Shown: positions 49,263 to 59,648, counted from the first letter of the stretch. The stretch: 64,000 nucleotides of DNA from Marinobacter confluentis (GCF_004785685.1 NZ_SRPF01000001.1:496001-560000), one strand, 5' to 3'. The notes: generated by a model from the letters alone, not told the origin. Translations and numbers: made by a program.

Positions 49263-50504
49263 ATGTTCAGACCTTTATCACTTTACATCGGCCTGCGTTA
49301 CACCGCAGCCAAACGACGCAATCACTTCATCTCCTTCATCTCCCTGACCTCCATGATCGGCCTGATGTTGGGCGTTGCAGTACTGATCATTGTTCTGTCG
49401 GTGATGAACGGTTTTGACCGCGAGCTCAAGCAGCGGATTCTGGGCATGGTGCCCCATGCGGTGATTCAGGGGAATCCGGAACTGCAGGACTGGGAATCGG
49501 TAGACCGGGAAGTCGAGCAGCATCCATCGGTTCTGGCGGCAGCGCCCTTTATCCAGGGCCAGGGTATGGTGACCGGTGGTGGAAACGTTCGGGGCGTGCT
49601 GCTCAATGGGGTTCTGCCAGAGCAGGAGCGCACCGTATCCATCATCGAGAACCATATGTTGAAAGGCGGGCTGGATGATCTCAGATCTGGCGAGTTCGGC
49701 ATCATCATCGGTAAGCAGATGGCCTCGAGTCTCGGGCTGGACCTGGGTGACAAGGTCACCGTGGTGTTACCGGAAGCTTCGGTGACACCGGCCGGTGTGC
49801 TGCCGCGCCTGAAGCGTTTCACCGTCCAGGGGGTGTTCAGCGTTGGCGCCGAACTGGACGGCAATTACACCCTGATTCACATGGACGATGCATCGAAACT
49901 GATGCGCACCGGCGGCAAAGCCGAGGGTGTCCGACTTCTGGTAGACGACCTGTTCCAAGCGCCGCAGGTGGCCAGGGAGGTGGCGGGGCAGCTATCTGGT
50001 CGCCACTATATTTCCGACTGGACCCGGACCCACGGCAATCTGTTCCAGGCTATTCGCATGGAGAAAACCATGATCGGCCTGCTGCTGATGTTCATCGTGG
50101 CGGTGGCGGCATTCAACATTGTTTCAACGCTGGTCATGGTGGTTACCGACAAAACGGCGGACATTGCCATCCTCCGAACCATGGGCGCCACGCCCGGGCG
50201 AATCATGCGGATCTTTATAGTGCAGGGTGCGGTTATTGGTCTGACCGGCACGATTGTCGGAACCACTCTGGGTATCCTTGGTGCCTACAATATCAGCGCG
50301 TTTATTGCCTGGTTGGAAAACACCCTTGGCCATCAGTTCCTGAGTTCCGATGTGTATTTCATCAGCTATCTTCCGTCCCAGCTGTTGTGGCAGGACGTTT
50401 ACATTATCAGCGGAGCAGGCCTTGCACTGAGCCTGCTGGCGACCATTTACCCGGCCTGGCGAGCGTCGCGGGTTGATCCGGCGGAGGCCCTTCGATATGA
50501 GTGA
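49263..50504 (+). CDS. lolC: Lipoprotein-releasing ABC transporter permease LolC/LolE-type
   Basis: Permease that extracts outer-membrane lipoproteins from the inner membrane for LolA. 413 residues from ATG 49263: an N-terminal helix (FISLTSMIGLMLGVAVLII), a large periplasmic domain, and three C-terminal FtsX-type helices. The FtsX-type C-terminal motif WRASRVDPAEALRYE is intact. It overlaps lolD by 8 nt. Only one permease gene is present, so it may act as a homodimer (LolF type) instead of a LolC-LolE pair. Confidence 0.88.
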   Translation: MFRPLSLYIGLRYTAAKRRNHFISFISLTSMIGLMLGVAVLIIVLSVMNGFDRELKQRILGMVPHAVIQGNPELQDWESVDREVEQHPSVLAAAPFIQGQGMVTGGGNVRGVLLNGVLPEQERTVSIIENHMLKGGLDDLRSGEFGIIIGKQMASSLGLDLGDKVTVVLPEASVTPAGVLPRLKRFTVQGVFSVGAELDGNYTLIHMDDASKLMRTGGKAEGVRLLVDDLFQAPQVAREVAGQLSGRHYISDWTRTHGNLFQAIRMEKTMIGLLLMFIVAVAAFNIVSTLVMVVTDKTADIAILRTMGATPGRIMRIFIVQGAVIGLTGTIVGTTLGILGAYNISAFIAWLENTLGHQFLSSDVYFISYLPSQLLWQDVYIISGAGLALSLLATIYPAWRASRVDPAEALRYE

Positions 50505-51207
50505 TCAAGCATCCGTAAATCCGGACAGAACTCTGGTGATTGACTGCGAGAAAGTCACCCGGACCTACAGTGAAGGGCCCAGTGAACTGACGATTTTCTC
50601 GGATATATCACTGCAGGTGGTCGCTGGTGAAACCGTGGGCATTGTCGGTAGCAGTGGTGCCGGGAAAACCACGCTGCTGAACCTGCTCGGCGGGCTGGAC
50701 CGTCCGTCTTCCGGGCACATTGATATCTGTGGACAGGACATTCACCGGCTCAGTGAGGCGGGCAGAGCCCGGTTCAGGAACCGGCACCTGGGGTTTGTGT
50801 ACCAGTTTCATCATCTTCTGCCGGAATTTTCAGCGCTGGAAAATGTGATGTTGCCGGGCACCCTTGGCGGCATGTCCGTTCGCAAGGCCTCGGACCGGGC
50901 TGCGGCCATGCTTGAACGCGTGGGTCTGGGGCAGCGCCTGAGGCACAAGCCGGGTGAGTTGTCCGGGGGCGAACGTCAGCGAGTGGCGATTGCCCGTGCT
51001 CTGGTCAACGAGCCTGAATGCGTCCTGATGGACGAGCCTACTGGCAACCTGGATGAACAGACCGGTCGGGGCGTTCAGGAGCTGATCGAGTCACTGCGGG
51101 ATCAGATTGGTATTGCTTTTGTGCTAGTGACCCACGACATGTCCATGGCCCGAAGCCTGGGCCGGGTGCTGAGGCTGGAACAGGGGCAGCTTTTTCAGGA
51201 GTCCTGA
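50497..51207 (+). CDS. lolD: Lipoprotein-releasing ABC transporter ATPase LolD
   Basis: ATPase of the Lol system. Walker A GSSGAGKTTL, the ABC signature LSGGERQRVAIARAL, Walker B CVLMDEPTGNLD, the H-loop THDMSMA, and the LolD-type Q-loop region YQFHHLLPEFSALEN are all present. 236 residues from ATG 50497, which overlaps the lolC stop. Its 3' end overlaps the convergent DUF2062 gene by 13 bp. Confidence 0.94.
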   Translation: MSDQASVNPDRTLVIDCEKVTRTYSEGPSELTIFSDISLQVVAGETVGIVGSSGAGKTTLLNLLGGLDRPSSGHIDICGQDIHRLSEAGRARFRNRHLGFVYQFHHLLPEFSALENVMLPGTLGGMSVRKASDRAAAMLERVGLGQRLRHKPGELSGGERQRVAIARALVNEPECVLMDEPTGNLDEQTGRGVQELIESLRDQIGIAFVLVTHDMSMARSLGRVLRLEQGQLFQES

Positions 51208-51770
51208 GCCGGCGGCTCCGGTTTGTCGATGTTCGCCCTTGCTGTAATTCGTTGCAGCCGCCGGTCGCGAATGCGCTCGCGCCAGTCTTTCCTGACCTTA
51301 CGCCGCCAGAGGTACTGGATCACCAGATAGGCCAGGCAGCCGCAGATGGTTGCCACCAGAAGCGACCCAAGATAGAGAGGAATGCCGATATCCATCAGCC
51401 GACCACTGAGCCAGGTCCAGGAGAGCTGAAACTCGAAGTCCAGCAACGGGCGGTCGAGTACCACGGCGCCAATCTTGTAATTGAAATAGAAGATGGGCGG
51501 CATGGTGACCGGGTTGCTGATCCACACCAGGATGACTGACAGTGGCAGGTTGGCGTTAAACCAGATGGCAAAAAACGCCGCGGCAAGCATCTGGAACGGC
51601 ATGGGAATAAACGTGAAGAAGATGCCGATCAGAAAGGCGCGGGCAACACTGTGACGATTGATGTGCCAGAGGTTGGGTTCATGCAGTATATCGCCAAGAA
51701 AGTGGAGCGATCTGATGGCCCTCACTCTTTCCGGCGTTGGTAAATACCGTTTCATGAACTTCTTTGGCAT
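51195..51770 (-). CDS. DUF2062 membrane protein
   Basis: A 191-residue integral membrane protein of the DUF2062 type (LWHINRHSVARAFLIGIFFTFIPMPFQ near the N terminus, and the NPVTMPPIFYFNYKIG motif in the middle). It has about three hydrophobic segments and a basic C-terminal tail. The biochemical function of the family is not known to me. It is divergent from comEC and overlaps lolD at its 3' end, the same neighbourhood as in pseudomonads. Confidence 0.82.
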   Translation of the reverse strand: MPKKFMKRYLPTPERVRAIRSLHFLGDILHEPNLWHINRHSVARAFLIGIFFTFIPMPFQMLAAAFFAIWFNANLPLSVILVWISNPVTMPPIFYFNYKIGAVVLDRPLLDFEFQLSWTWLSGRLMDIGIPLYLGSLLVATICGCLAYLVIQYLWRRKVRKDWRERIRDRRLQRITARANIDKPEPPAQDS

Positions 51771-51804
51771 CGGGAAGTTCTGCTGACAATTAAGGGGACA
51801 GGGA

Positions 51805-54216
51805 TTGTCCGGAAGTTTCAGGGCCAGGATCGGCCTTGCCTGCTTTGCTTGCGGCGTTATCTTACTGTATCGCCTGACAGCATTACCACCTTCGTACTGG
51901 CCTATCTTAGTGATGGGGTTGGTCTTTTTACCAGCCCTGTCTCTGTCTGGTGGCCAGGGGCGTGTCTGCTGGCTGGCGCTGGCGTCTGTTGTTGCCGGAT
52001 TCGCCTGGGCCGCCTGGCATGCCGAAGCCCGTCTTGAGACACGGCTTCCATCAGCGTTTGAGGGCAGGGAGTTGGATGTGTCCGGCTATGTCTGCGGGGT
52101 GCCCGAGCCCGGCAGCTTTCAGAGCGTCCGGTTTCCTTTCTGTGTGACCCAGTGGCATGGCACTCAGCCTGACCCGGCCGGCCAGAAACTCCCATCACGG
52201 CTCCGGCTGGCCTGGTATGGCGATGACGCCAGTCTTCAGGTGCCCACCCGGTTAAAGCTCACTGTGATGCTTAAAAAACCCCACGGAGCCGTGAATCCCC
52301 GTGGCTTCCGCTACGAATCCTGGCTCTTCCGGCAGAACTACGGGGCAACGGGCACCATTCGTGCGGCAGGGGAAGACACTTCGGTGACCTGTGGCCTGCA
52401 CTGTCATTATCACCAATGGCGCAGATCGGCCGTCGATGGCCTGATCCAGCGGTTGGGTTCCACTGAATCAGGGCCGCTGATTGCGTCATTGATGCTGGGG
52501 TATCGGGGCCAGTTGGACCCGTCACACTGGCAGGTTCTGAAAGCCACGGGCACCATTCATCTGGTCGCCATTTCGGGCCTGCATCTAGGGCTGGTGGCCA
52601 TAGGCGCTGGTTTTCTGATCCGTCGGTGCCTGGTCTGGTTGCCGGAGCCCTGGATGCCGCCGGCCCGGTCCCGGTTGGTTCTGTTCCTGCTGGTGTGCCT
52701 GGCAAGCCTTGTGTATGCCCTGGCAGCAGGCTTTTCCGTGCCGACACGACGGGCATTGATCATGGTGGTTGTGGGTTGCTGGTGGGTGCTCCATGCCCGG
52801 CGCGGCCCGGCAAGCGATGCGGTGCTTCTGGCCCTGTTTCTGGTGCTTTTCATTGATCCTTTTTCACCTCTGGATCAGGGCTTCTGGTTGTCCTTCGGCG
52901 CAGTCGGAATCCTGACGCTGGTTTTTAGCGGCCTGCTTCGCCCAACAGCGTGGTGGCGCGGCCTGATTCTGGCGCAGGTGGCGATTTTCGCGCTGCTGTG
53001 GCCAATCCTGGCGTTTCTGGACCAGTCCCAGCCGCTAGTCGGCTTCTTTGCCAATCTGGTGGCCATTCCTTTGGTATCGCTGCTGATCATGCCGGCCGTG
53101 TTCCTGTGCGCCCTGGCCATGGTCATATTGCCCTGGGCGGACTGGCTGATCATCGGTGTGCTCGACTGGCTGTTGCAGGGGTTCTGGTGGTTTCTGCAGC
53201 AGGCGGCGAATCTGCACCTGCCGGAGCCCTCACCGGACATTCCCGAGCTGATCGGTGCCGCCGTGCTTGTGCCAATGGCTCTGATCCTGCCATTCCGGGG
53301 CTATCGGCTTGCGCTTGGGCTGACTGGAATGATTTGGTTGAGCGCGGCCGGAGGCCTCTGGTTTGGTGGCTCCGATTCAGTAAACGCCAGCGTAAGCCAA
53401 CCGGAAATATGGGTCTGGGATGTGGGGCAGGGGCTGTCGATTTTGGTGCGTCACGGAGACCGGGTGTTGCTTTACGATACCGGGCCAGCGCTTGAAGGCG
53501 TCTATTCGGCGGTGGAGTCCGTCCTTGTCCCGAATCTGAAAGCCCTGGGTATCCACCGTATCAACACCCTGGTGATCAGCCATGCCGATGGCGATCATTC
53601 TGGCGGTCTGCCACTGCTGCTAGAGAATTTCGAGGTCGACTCGATTGTCAGTGGCGAGCCGGACCGGCTTGCGGAAAGTTCAGGGTTGGCACAGGACCTC
53701 GTCATTGGTCCATGCCCGACAGATTCTGACTGGTCGTTTGCGCCGGGGCTGGTGACCAGCGCCTGGCAACTGGGTAGGGATGACGAAGCTACGAGCCCAA
53801 AAGGCAACGATGCCTCCTGTGTGCTGACCCTGTCATTCAACAAAGGTCGTAAGGAACTGATTCTCAGCGGGGATATTTCGGTGGAAACCGAGCTGGCGTT
53901 TCTGGCCGAGCAATCGGCAGCGGCTGCCGAAATTGATCCATATCGCATGGTCCTCGCCCCACACCATGGCAGCCGGACATCGTCGTCCTCAGAGTGGGTG
54001 AACCGGCTTGCCCCGGACCTGGTGTTATTCACCGCCGGCTATCAGCACCGTTACGGGCACCCCCACCCGGATGTCGTCGCGCGCTATCAGGCGGCTGGCG
54101 CGCAGCTTCTCAATACCGCGACCTCAGGTGCCGTGCACCTGCTGGTCGGGCCGGACGGCGTCAGGGTGACCGAAACCCGAGAACGCGCGCCCTTCTGGAT
54201 TGACCGGCACCGCTGA
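51805..54216 (+). CDS. comEC: DNA internalisation protein ComEC/Rec2
   Basis: Inner-membrane channel that takes up single-stranded DNA during natural transformation. An N-terminal OB-like DUF4131 region, the multi-helix Competence domain (about 220-510, with HLVAISGLHLGLVAIG), and a C-terminal metallo-beta-lactamase domain with SHADGDHSGG and APHHGSRTSSS are present. 803 residues, full length. The start is TTG 51805, after AAGGGGACAGGG; no ATG lies close. Other com or pil genes are not in this window. Confidence 0.92.
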   Translation: MSGSFRARIGLACFACGVILLYRLTALPPSYWPILVMGLVFLPALSLSGGQGRVCWLALASVVAGFAWAAWHAEARLETRLPSAFEGRELDVSGYVCGVPEPGSFQSVRFPFCVTQWHGTQPDPAGQKLPSRLRLAWYGDDASLQVPTRLKLTVMLKKPHGAVNPRGFRYESWLFRQNYGATGTIRAAGEDTSVTCGLHCHYHQWRRSAVDGLIQRLGSTESGPLIASLMLGYRGQLDPSHWQVLKATGTIHLVAISGLHLGLVAIGAGFLIRRCLVWLPEPWMPPARSRLVLFLLVCLASLVYALAAGFSVPTRRALIMVVVGCWWVLHARRGPASDAVLLALFLVLFIDPFSPLDQGFWLSFGAVGILTLVFSGLLRPTAWWRGLILAQVAIFALLWPILAFLDQSQPLVGFFANLVAIPLVSLLIMPAVFLCALAMVILPWADWLIIGVLDWLLQGFWWFLQQAANLHLPEPSPDIPELIGAAVLVPMALILPFRGYRLALGLTGMIWLSAAGGLWFGGSDSVNASVSQPEIWVWDVGQGLSILVRHGDRVLLYDTGPALEGVYSAVESVLVPNLKALGIHRINTLVISHADGDHSGGLPLLLENFEVDSIVSGEPDRLAESSGLAQDLVIGPCPTDSDWSFAPGLVTSAWQLGRDDEATSPKGNDASCVLTLSFNKGRKELILSGDISVETELAFLAEQSAAAAEIDPYRMVLAPHHGSRTSSSSEWVNRLAPDLVLFTAGYQHRYGHPHPDVVARYQAAGAQLLNTATSGAVHLLVGPDGVRVTETRERAPFWIDRHR

Positions 54217-54325
54217 TCCGCCGGTAAAGCCAGACCCTGTTCAAATTCCGCCAACCTGCGGGTGTGGCGACAACTGGCAGCTATGCTAAAGTAGCGCGGC
54301 TTGCAAACAATCAGGGAGACCAAGC

Positions 54326-54952
54326 GTGTTCGAGCTTCTGAAAGCGGGTGGCATCCTCATGGTGCCGATTCTTGCCTGTTCCATTATTGCCCTCGCCATT
54401 GTTCTTGAGCGGTTTTACAGCCTCAGACCCTCAAGGGTTGCGCCACAGCAGACCATTAACGAGCTCTGGCGCTGGATTAAAAAGAAAGAACTGAATGGCA
54501 GAAAGCTCAAGGCCCTTCAGGGCTCATCGCCGCTTGGGCGGATTCTGGCTGGCGGCCTGATGAACGCCAAGCATGGCCGGGAAATCATGAAAGAGAGCAT
54601 TGAACACGAGGCCAGCCAGGTTATCCATGACCTTGAGCGGTTTCTCAATCCTCTTGGCACGATTGCCACCATTACGCCACTGCTTGGCCTTCTGGGCACG
54701 GTCATTGGCATGATCAAGGTGTTTGCGGAAATCCAGCTGGCCGGTGTCGGCAATGCCGGCAACCTTGCCGGCGGTATCTCCGAGGCCCTGATTACCACGG
54801 CATCCGGCCTGAGCGTGGCGATTCCTGCGCTGATCTGTCACCGCTACTTTATCCGCCGCGTTGACGAGCTGGTGGTCGGCATGGAACAGGAAGCCATCAA
54901 GCTGGTTGAAGTGGTCCACGGCGACCGCGAAATTGACGTGGAAGGAGCCTGA
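54326..54952 (+). CDS. exbB: ExbB/TolQ/MotA-family proton channel protein
   Basis: Inner-membrane stator component of 208 residues that with ExbD couples proton flow to work across the envelope. Three helices are visible (FELLKAGGILMVPILACSII; TPLLGLLGTVIGMIKVF; GISEALITTASGLSVAIPAL), the last two forming the conserved channel core. The start is GTG 54326, with GGGAGA seven nt upstream. It lies in the comEC-exbB-exbD-msbA-lpxK order typical of pseudomonads. No TonB is adjacent. Confidence 0.92.
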   Translation: MFELLKAGGILMVPILACSIIALAIVLERFYSLRPSRVAPQQTINELWRWIKKKELNGRKLKALQGSSPLGRILAGGLMNAKHGREIMKESIEHEASQVIHDLERFLNPLGTIATITPLLGLLGTVIGMIKVFAEIQLAGVGNAGNLAGGISEALITTASGLSVAIPALICHRYFIRRVDELVVGMEQEAIKLVEVVHGDREIDVEGA

Positions 54953-54957
54953 ACACC

Positions 54958-55380
54958 GTGAAGTTCAAGCGCCAGAGAAGCCAGGAAGTCGGTGTCGATC
55001 TGACGCCGCTGATCGACGTTGTGTTTCTGCTGCTCATTTTCTTCATGGTTTCCACCACCTTCACCCGGGAAAGCCATCTGAATATAGAGCTGCCAGAGGC
55101 CAACGGTGAACGCTCGGAACAGCAGGCCGAACTGATCGATGTGGTCATCAACTCTGATGGCCAGTACCGGCTGAATGATCGGGAGCTGGTGAACAACCGT
55201 CGTGAAACCCTCGAGCGGGCGGTGACCGAACTGGCCGGCGGCGACACCTCCTTGCCATTCATCATTACCGCCGACGCACGAACACCCCATGAGTTTGTGG
55301 TGCGCGCCATGGACGTTGCCGGCTCACTGGGCTTTTCCAGACTGAGTATTACCACCGAAAGACAGGGTGAGCCCCAGTGA
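54958..55380 (+). CDS. exbD: ExbD/TolR-family biopolymer transport protein
   Basis: Partner of ExbB with a single N-terminal membrane helix (PLIDVVFLLLIFFMVSTTF), whose Asp in LTPLIDVVF is the proton-carrying residue, and a periplasmic beta domain. 140 residues. The GTG start at 54958 lies 5 nt after the exbB stop, with GGAG upstream. It overlaps msbA by 4 nt (GTGA). Confidence 0.92.
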   Translation: MKFKRQRSQEVGVDLTPLIDVVFLLLIFFMVSTTFTRESHLNIELPEANGERSEQQAELIDVVINSDGQYRLNDRELVNNRRETLERAVTELAGGDTSLPFIITADARTPHEFVVRAMDVAGSLGFSRLSITTERQGEPQ

Positions 55381-57158
55381 GCGAAGCCACTGAGACAGAC
55401 CAGGGAAACCGGCGCCGTTCATCGGACTCAAGCTGGCAGATCTACAAGCGTTTGCTGAAATACGTCAAACCCTTCTGGTTTGCGTTCATGCTGGCCGTCA
55501 TCGGTAACGTGATCTATGCCGTAGCCGCGACTGGAATGGCCGCTGCCATGGAATACGTCATAGCGGCTCTTGAGAACCCGACCGATGAAAACCGGATCTT
55601 GCTGACCGGGATGATTGTGGGGGTGTTTGCGCTCAGGGGTGTCGGGTTTTTCCTGAGCCAGTACTACATCAATTATGTGGGCCGGAACGTTATCAACGCA
55701 CTGCGCAAGCAGGTTTTCGACAAGCTGCTGGCATTGCCGTCGCGGTTTTTCGATGAAAATGCGTCCGGAAGGCTGGTATCAAAACTGACGTTTAACGTAG
55801 AGCAGGTCGCCCAGGCCGCCAGTAATGCAATCACGATTATCCTTCGGGAAGGCCTCACGATCATTGGTCTTCTGTTGTTCATGATCTACACCAACTGGAA
55901 GCTCACCCTGGTCTTTCTGGCCGTTGGGCCGCTGATTGCGCTGGTGGTCAATTATGCCAGCCGCCGGTTCCGTAAAATCAGCCAGCGCATCCAGAGTTCG
56001 ATGGGGGATATTACCCACGTTGCCTCGGAATCCATCAGCGGCTACCGGGTTGTCCGCACCTTTGGCGGCGAACAGTACGAGCGTGACCGTTTCCGCCGGG
56101 TCAGCGAGAAAAATCTGGAACAGAGCCTGAAAATGGCCACCACCCAGGCAATCAGCGTGCCGGTGATTCAGGTGCTGGTTGCCATTGCCATCGCGGCACT
56201 GGTGTGGACCATGCTGGCACCAGAAATTCGCGGCGCCATGACCACCGGTGAACTGGTGGCGTTCATTACCGCCGCCACTACCATGGCCAAGCCCATCCGC
56301 CAGGTAACTTCGGTTCACTCCAAGATCCAGAAGGGCGTTGCGGCTTCCCACGATGTGTTTTCCACCATTGATGAAAAACCCGAGAACGACACCGGCACCT
56401 ACGCACCAGATCGGGTAGAAGGCGAGGTTGAATTCGATCACCTGTCGTTCCGTTATCGGGAACAGATGGATGACGTCCTGCAGGACATTTCGCTGACCAT
56501 ACCACCGGGGCAAAGCGTTGCTCTGGTGGGCCGGTCCGGCAGCGGCAAGTCCACGCTGGTAAGCCTGCTGCCGAGGTTCTATGAATTCACCGGTGGCGAT
56601 ATCCGTCTGGATGGGCACTCCCTGAAGGAATACTCCCTGGAAGCCCTGCGGGCCCAGATTGCTCTGGTGACCCAGAATGTAGTGCTTTTCAACGATACCA
56701 TCGCTGCGAACATCGCCTATGGCGTACTACGGGACTGCCCCGAAGAGCAGATCCGTGAGGCCGCGGCCAAAGCCCATGCCCTGGAATTCATTGATCGCAT
56801 GCCGGAGGGCCTGCAGACCATGATCGGTGATAACGGGGTGATGCTGTCGGGCGGTCAGCGCCAGCGCCTGGCCATCGCCCGCGCGCTGCTGAAGGATGCG
56901 CCGGTTCTGATTCTCGACGAGGCGACGTCGGCACTGGATACTGAGTCCGAACGCCATATCCAGGAAGCACTGGAATATGTCATGAAAGGTCGCACCACGC
57001 TGGTGATTGCCCACCGCCTGTCCACCATCGAGAAAGCCGATCGCATTCTGGTCATGGATGGCGGGCGCATTATCGAATCCGGCCGGCACAGTGAACTTCT
57101 GGCGCAGGGCGGGGCTTATGCTCAACTCCATCAGATGCAGTTCAGCGAGCAGGGATGA
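55377..57158 (+). CDS. msbA: Lipid A export ATP-binding/permease protein MsbA
   Basis: ABC half-transporter that flips lipid A-core across the inner membrane. Six helices (about 25-330) precede the nucleotide-binding domain: Walker A GRSGSGKSTL, signature LSGGQRQRLAIARAL, and Walker B ILDEATSALDTESE. 593 residues, like E. coli MsbA (582). It starts with GTG 55377, overlapping exbD, and overlaps lpxK by 4 nt, consistent with coupling to lipid A 4'-kinase. Confidence 0.94.
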   Translation: MSEATETDQGNRRRSSDSSWQIYKRLLKYVKPFWFAFMLAVIGNVIYAVAATGMAAAMEYVIAALENPTDENRILLTGMIVGVFALRGVGFFLSQYYINYVGRNVINALRKQVFDKLLALPSRFFDENASGRLVSKLTFNVEQVAQAASNAITIILREGLTIIGLLLFMIYTNWKLTLVFLAVGPLIALVVNYASRRFRKISQRIQSSMGDITHVASESISGYRVVRTFGGEQYERDRFRRVSEKNLEQSLKMATTQAISVPVIQVLVAIAIAALVWTMLAPEIRGAMTTGELVAFITAATTMAKPIRQVTSVHSKIQKGVAASHDVFSTIDEKPENDTGTYAPDRVEGEVEFDHLSFRYREQMDDVLQDISLTIPPGQSVALVGRSGSGKSTLVSLLPRFYEFTGGDIRLDGHSLKEYSLEALRAQIALVTQNVVLFNDTIAANIAYGVLRDCPEEQIREAAAKAHALEFIDRMPEGLQTMIGDNGVMLSGGQRQRLAIARALLKDAPVLILDEATSALDTESERHIQEALEYVMKGRTTLVIAHRLSTIEKADRILVMDGGRIIESGRHSELLAQGGAYAQLHQMQFSEQG

Positions 57159-58183
57159 GATCCCGGGTTGATCGGCTCTGGTACGGCAAGGGGCGGCCGC
57201 TCTGGCCGCTCTACCCGCTGGCCTGGCTCTACAGGTTTATCGCCGAGCATCGCCGTCGGGCCGCCTGGCAGGCAAAGGATTCTCCGATTTCCGTGCCAGT
57301 GGTTGTGGTCGGCAATATTACCGCCGGTGGCACCGGAAAATCCCCCCTGACGGCCATGCTGGCCCGGCTACTGAAACAGGAAGGTTGGTGCCCGGTGATT
57401 CTCACCCGCGGCTATGGCGGCAAATCCGATCATTACCCATTGCAGGTGTTGCCGGATACCGCCGCTGCCGTGGCCGGTGATGAGCCGGTGATGCTTGCGG
57501 CCCAGGCCAAATGCCCAGTGGTGGTTGATCCGGATCGGCGCCAGGGAGCGCTCTGGGCCCTGGATCAGGGCCTGGGCAATATCATGCTTTGTGACGATGG
57601 TCTTCAGCATTACCGGCTTCCCCGGGATATCGAACTGGCGGTGTTCGATGGCCAGCGAGGGCTTGGCAACGGTGCACCGATTCCCGTCGGGCCCCTGCGT
57701 GAACTGCCTGAACGCCTCGAATCCGTGGACTTTGTGATCACCAATGGCGGCTGGCTGGAGGAAATAGAGCATTCGCAGCAATACACCATGACACTGGTAC
57801 CGACCTGTATCCGGCATCTAGCCACTGGCCGAACCCTGCCTCTGGCCGACATTCGTGGAAAATCCGTGATGGCAGTAGCCGGTATAGGCAATCCCGGCCG
57901 GTTTTTCGATACACTGAGAAGCCTCGGGGCAAGGCTCAGCGAACGGGCGCTTCCGGACCACCACCGGTTCACCGCGCAGGACCTTCGCTGTGAGCACCCG
58001 GACCAGTGGCTGGTGATGACTGCCAAAGATGCGGTGAAATGTCGCGACCTGGCGCCGGATAATGCCTGGGTGCTGGAGGTCGAGGCACAGCTTCCTGACG
58101 CATTCGCCCTGGCATTCATGTCAGCCGTGGAAGCCGCCGGACGATCCATGGCCGCTGCCCCTTCAACCGATAAAGAGAAGTAA
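57155..58183 (+). CDS. lpxK: Tetraacyldisaccharide 4'-kinase LpxK
   Basis: Phosphorylates the 4' position of the lipid A precursor at the inner membrane. An N-terminal amphipathic/membrane segment ([20 protein letters not shown]) is followed by the P-loop [12 protein letters not shown] near residues 52-63; GYGGK and [11 protein letters not shown], with the Asp motif, come later. 342 residues. It overlaps msbA by 4 nt and is followed by ycaR after 1 nt. Confidence 0.94.
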   Translation: MRSRVDRLWYGKGRPLWPLYPLAWLYRFIAEHRRRAAWQAKDSPISVPVVVVGNITAGGTGKSPLTAMLARLLKQEGWCPVILTRGYGGKSDHYPLQVLPDTAAAVAGDEPVMLAAQAKCPVVVDPDRRQGALWALDQGLGNIMLCDDGLQHYRLPRDIELAVFDGQRGLGNGAPIPVGPLRELPERLESVDFVITNGGWLEEIEHSQQYTMTLVPTCIRHLATGRTLPLADIRGKSVMAVAGIGNPGRFFDTLRSLGARLSERALPDHHRFTAQDLRCEHPDQWLVMTAKDAVKCRDLAPDNAWVLEVEAQLPDAFALAFMSAVEAAGRSMAAAPSTDKEK

Positions 58184-58184
58184 T

Positions 58185-58373
58185 ATGGACAAGAAACTGA
58201 TGGCCCTGCTGGCCTGTCCCGTCTGCAAAGGGGACCTGAAGTTGAACAAGGAGCGCACGGAACTGGTGTGCTACATGGACGCCATGGCGTTTCCGATCCG
58301 CGAAGGGATACCGGTGATGTTAAGCTCTGAAGCACGCACACTCAGCACCGACGAGCGTCTGGATAAACGCTAA
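58185..58373 (+). CDS. ycaR: YcaR-type Trm112-like zinc-ribbon protein
   Basis: A 62-residue protein of the Trm112/UPF0434 family. The zinc-ribbon half ACPVCKGDL is present, with another Cys in ELVCYM, so a full 4-Cys site is not certain. The C-terminal [13 protein letters not shown] is typical. It starts 1 nt after lpxK, with AGAAG upstream, and precedes kdsB, the E. coli order lpxK-ycaR-kdsB. The role is unknown. Confidence 0.88.
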   Translation: MDKKLMALLACPVCKGDLKLNKERTELVCYMDAMAFPIREGIPVMLSSEARTLSTDERLDKR

Positions 58374-58384
58374 CAGGAATTAAT

Positions 58385-59176
58385 ATGTCGTACATTGTGG
58401 TGATTCCCGCCCGATATGCCTCCACCCGATTGCCGGGCAAGCCGCTGGCGGACATTGGCGGCAAGCCCATGGTTCAGCATGTCTATGAGCGGGCCTGCGA
58501 GAGCGGCGCCTCCCGCGTGGTAATTGCAACAGACAATAGCCGGATCGAGAACGCCTGCCGCCAGTTTGGCGCCGAAGTGGTCATGACCTCGGCCGACCAT
58601 GCCAGCGGGACTGACCGCCTGGAAGAAGTCGCCCGCAAACTGGAATTCGACCCCCGGGACCGCGTGGTGAACGTGCAGGGGGACGAACCGCTGATACCGC
58701 CCGCGCTGATCGATCAGGTCGCTGACAATCTCGAAGCTTTTCCGGAGGCTTCCATTGCAACCCTCTGCGAGCCAATCACCGACACCGCTACCCTTTTCAA
58801 TCCTAACGTGGTCAAGGTAGTCACCGATGCCAGGGGCATGGCGCATTATTTCAGCCGGGCTCCCATTCCCTGGGCAAGGGAAGAATGGAGCGCAGGCCTG
58901 TCATCCCCGGGAAACCGGCCGATGCCGGCCAGTGCTCATTACTTCCGGCACATTGGCATCTATGGCTACCGCGTAAGCCTGCTGCGGGCCTTTGTTGACT
59001 GGTCGCCGGCGCCGACTGAGGTGACCGAGTCGCTGGAACAGCTGCGAGCGCTGTACAACGGCGCGTTGATTCATGTGGCCCAGGCCAGCGAAAAGCCCGC
59101 GGCCGGCGTGGATACCCAGCAGGATCTGGAACGGCTCAGGGCGATGGTTGATAAAAGCGGGGTGCTTCATGAGTAA
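58385..59176 (+). CDS. kdsB: 3-deoxy-manno-octulosonate cytidylyltransferase KdsB
   Basis: Makes CMP-Kdo, the donor for the inner core of lipopolysaccharide. The nucleotide-binding start [16 protein letters not shown] is intact, and [13 protein letters not shown] and [10 protein letters not shown] are visible. 263 residues. The ATG is at 58385. Its stop overlaps the phosphatase gene by 8 nt. Confidence 0.95.
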   Translation: MSYIVVIPARYASTRLPGKPLADIGGKPMVQHVYERACESGASRVVIATDNSRIENACRQFGAEVVMTSADHASGTDRLEEVARKLEFDPRDRVVNVQGDEPLIPPALIDQVADNLEAFPEASIATLCEPITDTATLFNPNVVKVVTDARGMAHYFSRAPIPWAREEWSAGLSSPGNRPMPASAHYFRHIGIYGYRVSLLRAFVDWSPAPTEVTESLEQLRALYNGALIHVAQASEKPAAGVDTQQDLERLRAMVDKSGVLHE

Positions 59177-59648
59177 ATCGGTAAGCGTACTGTTTGTGTG
59201 CCTGGGAAATATCTGTCGGTCCCCCACGGCAGAGGGTGTCTTTCGCAAGGTTGTTGAGGATGCGGGGCTTGCAGACCGAGTGACTATTGATTCCTGTGGC
59301 ACCGGTGACTGGCATGTGGGCAAGGCGCCGGACACCAGGGCGCAGGCGGCGGCCGCAAAGCGGGGCGTCGATATCAGTGGCCTGCGGGCGCGTCAGTTTC
59401 AGGCCTCGGATCTGAATGAATTTGATTACGTGCTGGTGATGGATCAGCAGAACCTGGCGGATGTGGAACGCATCCGTGCAGGCAATGAGGGCACCCGTCC
59501 TGAGCTGTTCCTGAGCTATGGCCAGTCCCGTCACACCCAGGTGCCCGACCCCTACTATGGCGGTGACCAGGGCTTTGAAACGGTGCTGGACCTGATTAAC
59601 GATGCCAGCGATGGACTTCTCGCACAGTTAAAGGAAAGACTGGCTTGA
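59169..59648 (+). CDS. Low-molecular-weight protein tyrosine phosphatase
   Basis: Acid-phosphatase-type tyrosine phosphatase. The active-site loop is [14 protein letters not shown] (CX5R, with catalytic Cys near residue 11), and the general acid is in VPDPYYGG. 159 residues from ATG 59169; the longer frame to 59073 lies inside kdsB. It sits between kdsB and murB as in pseudomonads, where no substrate is known to me. Confidence 0.9.
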   Translation: MSKSVSVLFVCLGNICRSPTAEGVFRKVVEDAGLADRVTIDSCGTGDWHVGKAPDTRAQAAAAKRGVDISGLRARQFQASDLNEFDYVLVMDQQNLADVERIRAGNEGTRPELFLSYGQSRHTQVPDPYYGGDQGFETVLDLINDASDGLLAQLKERLA

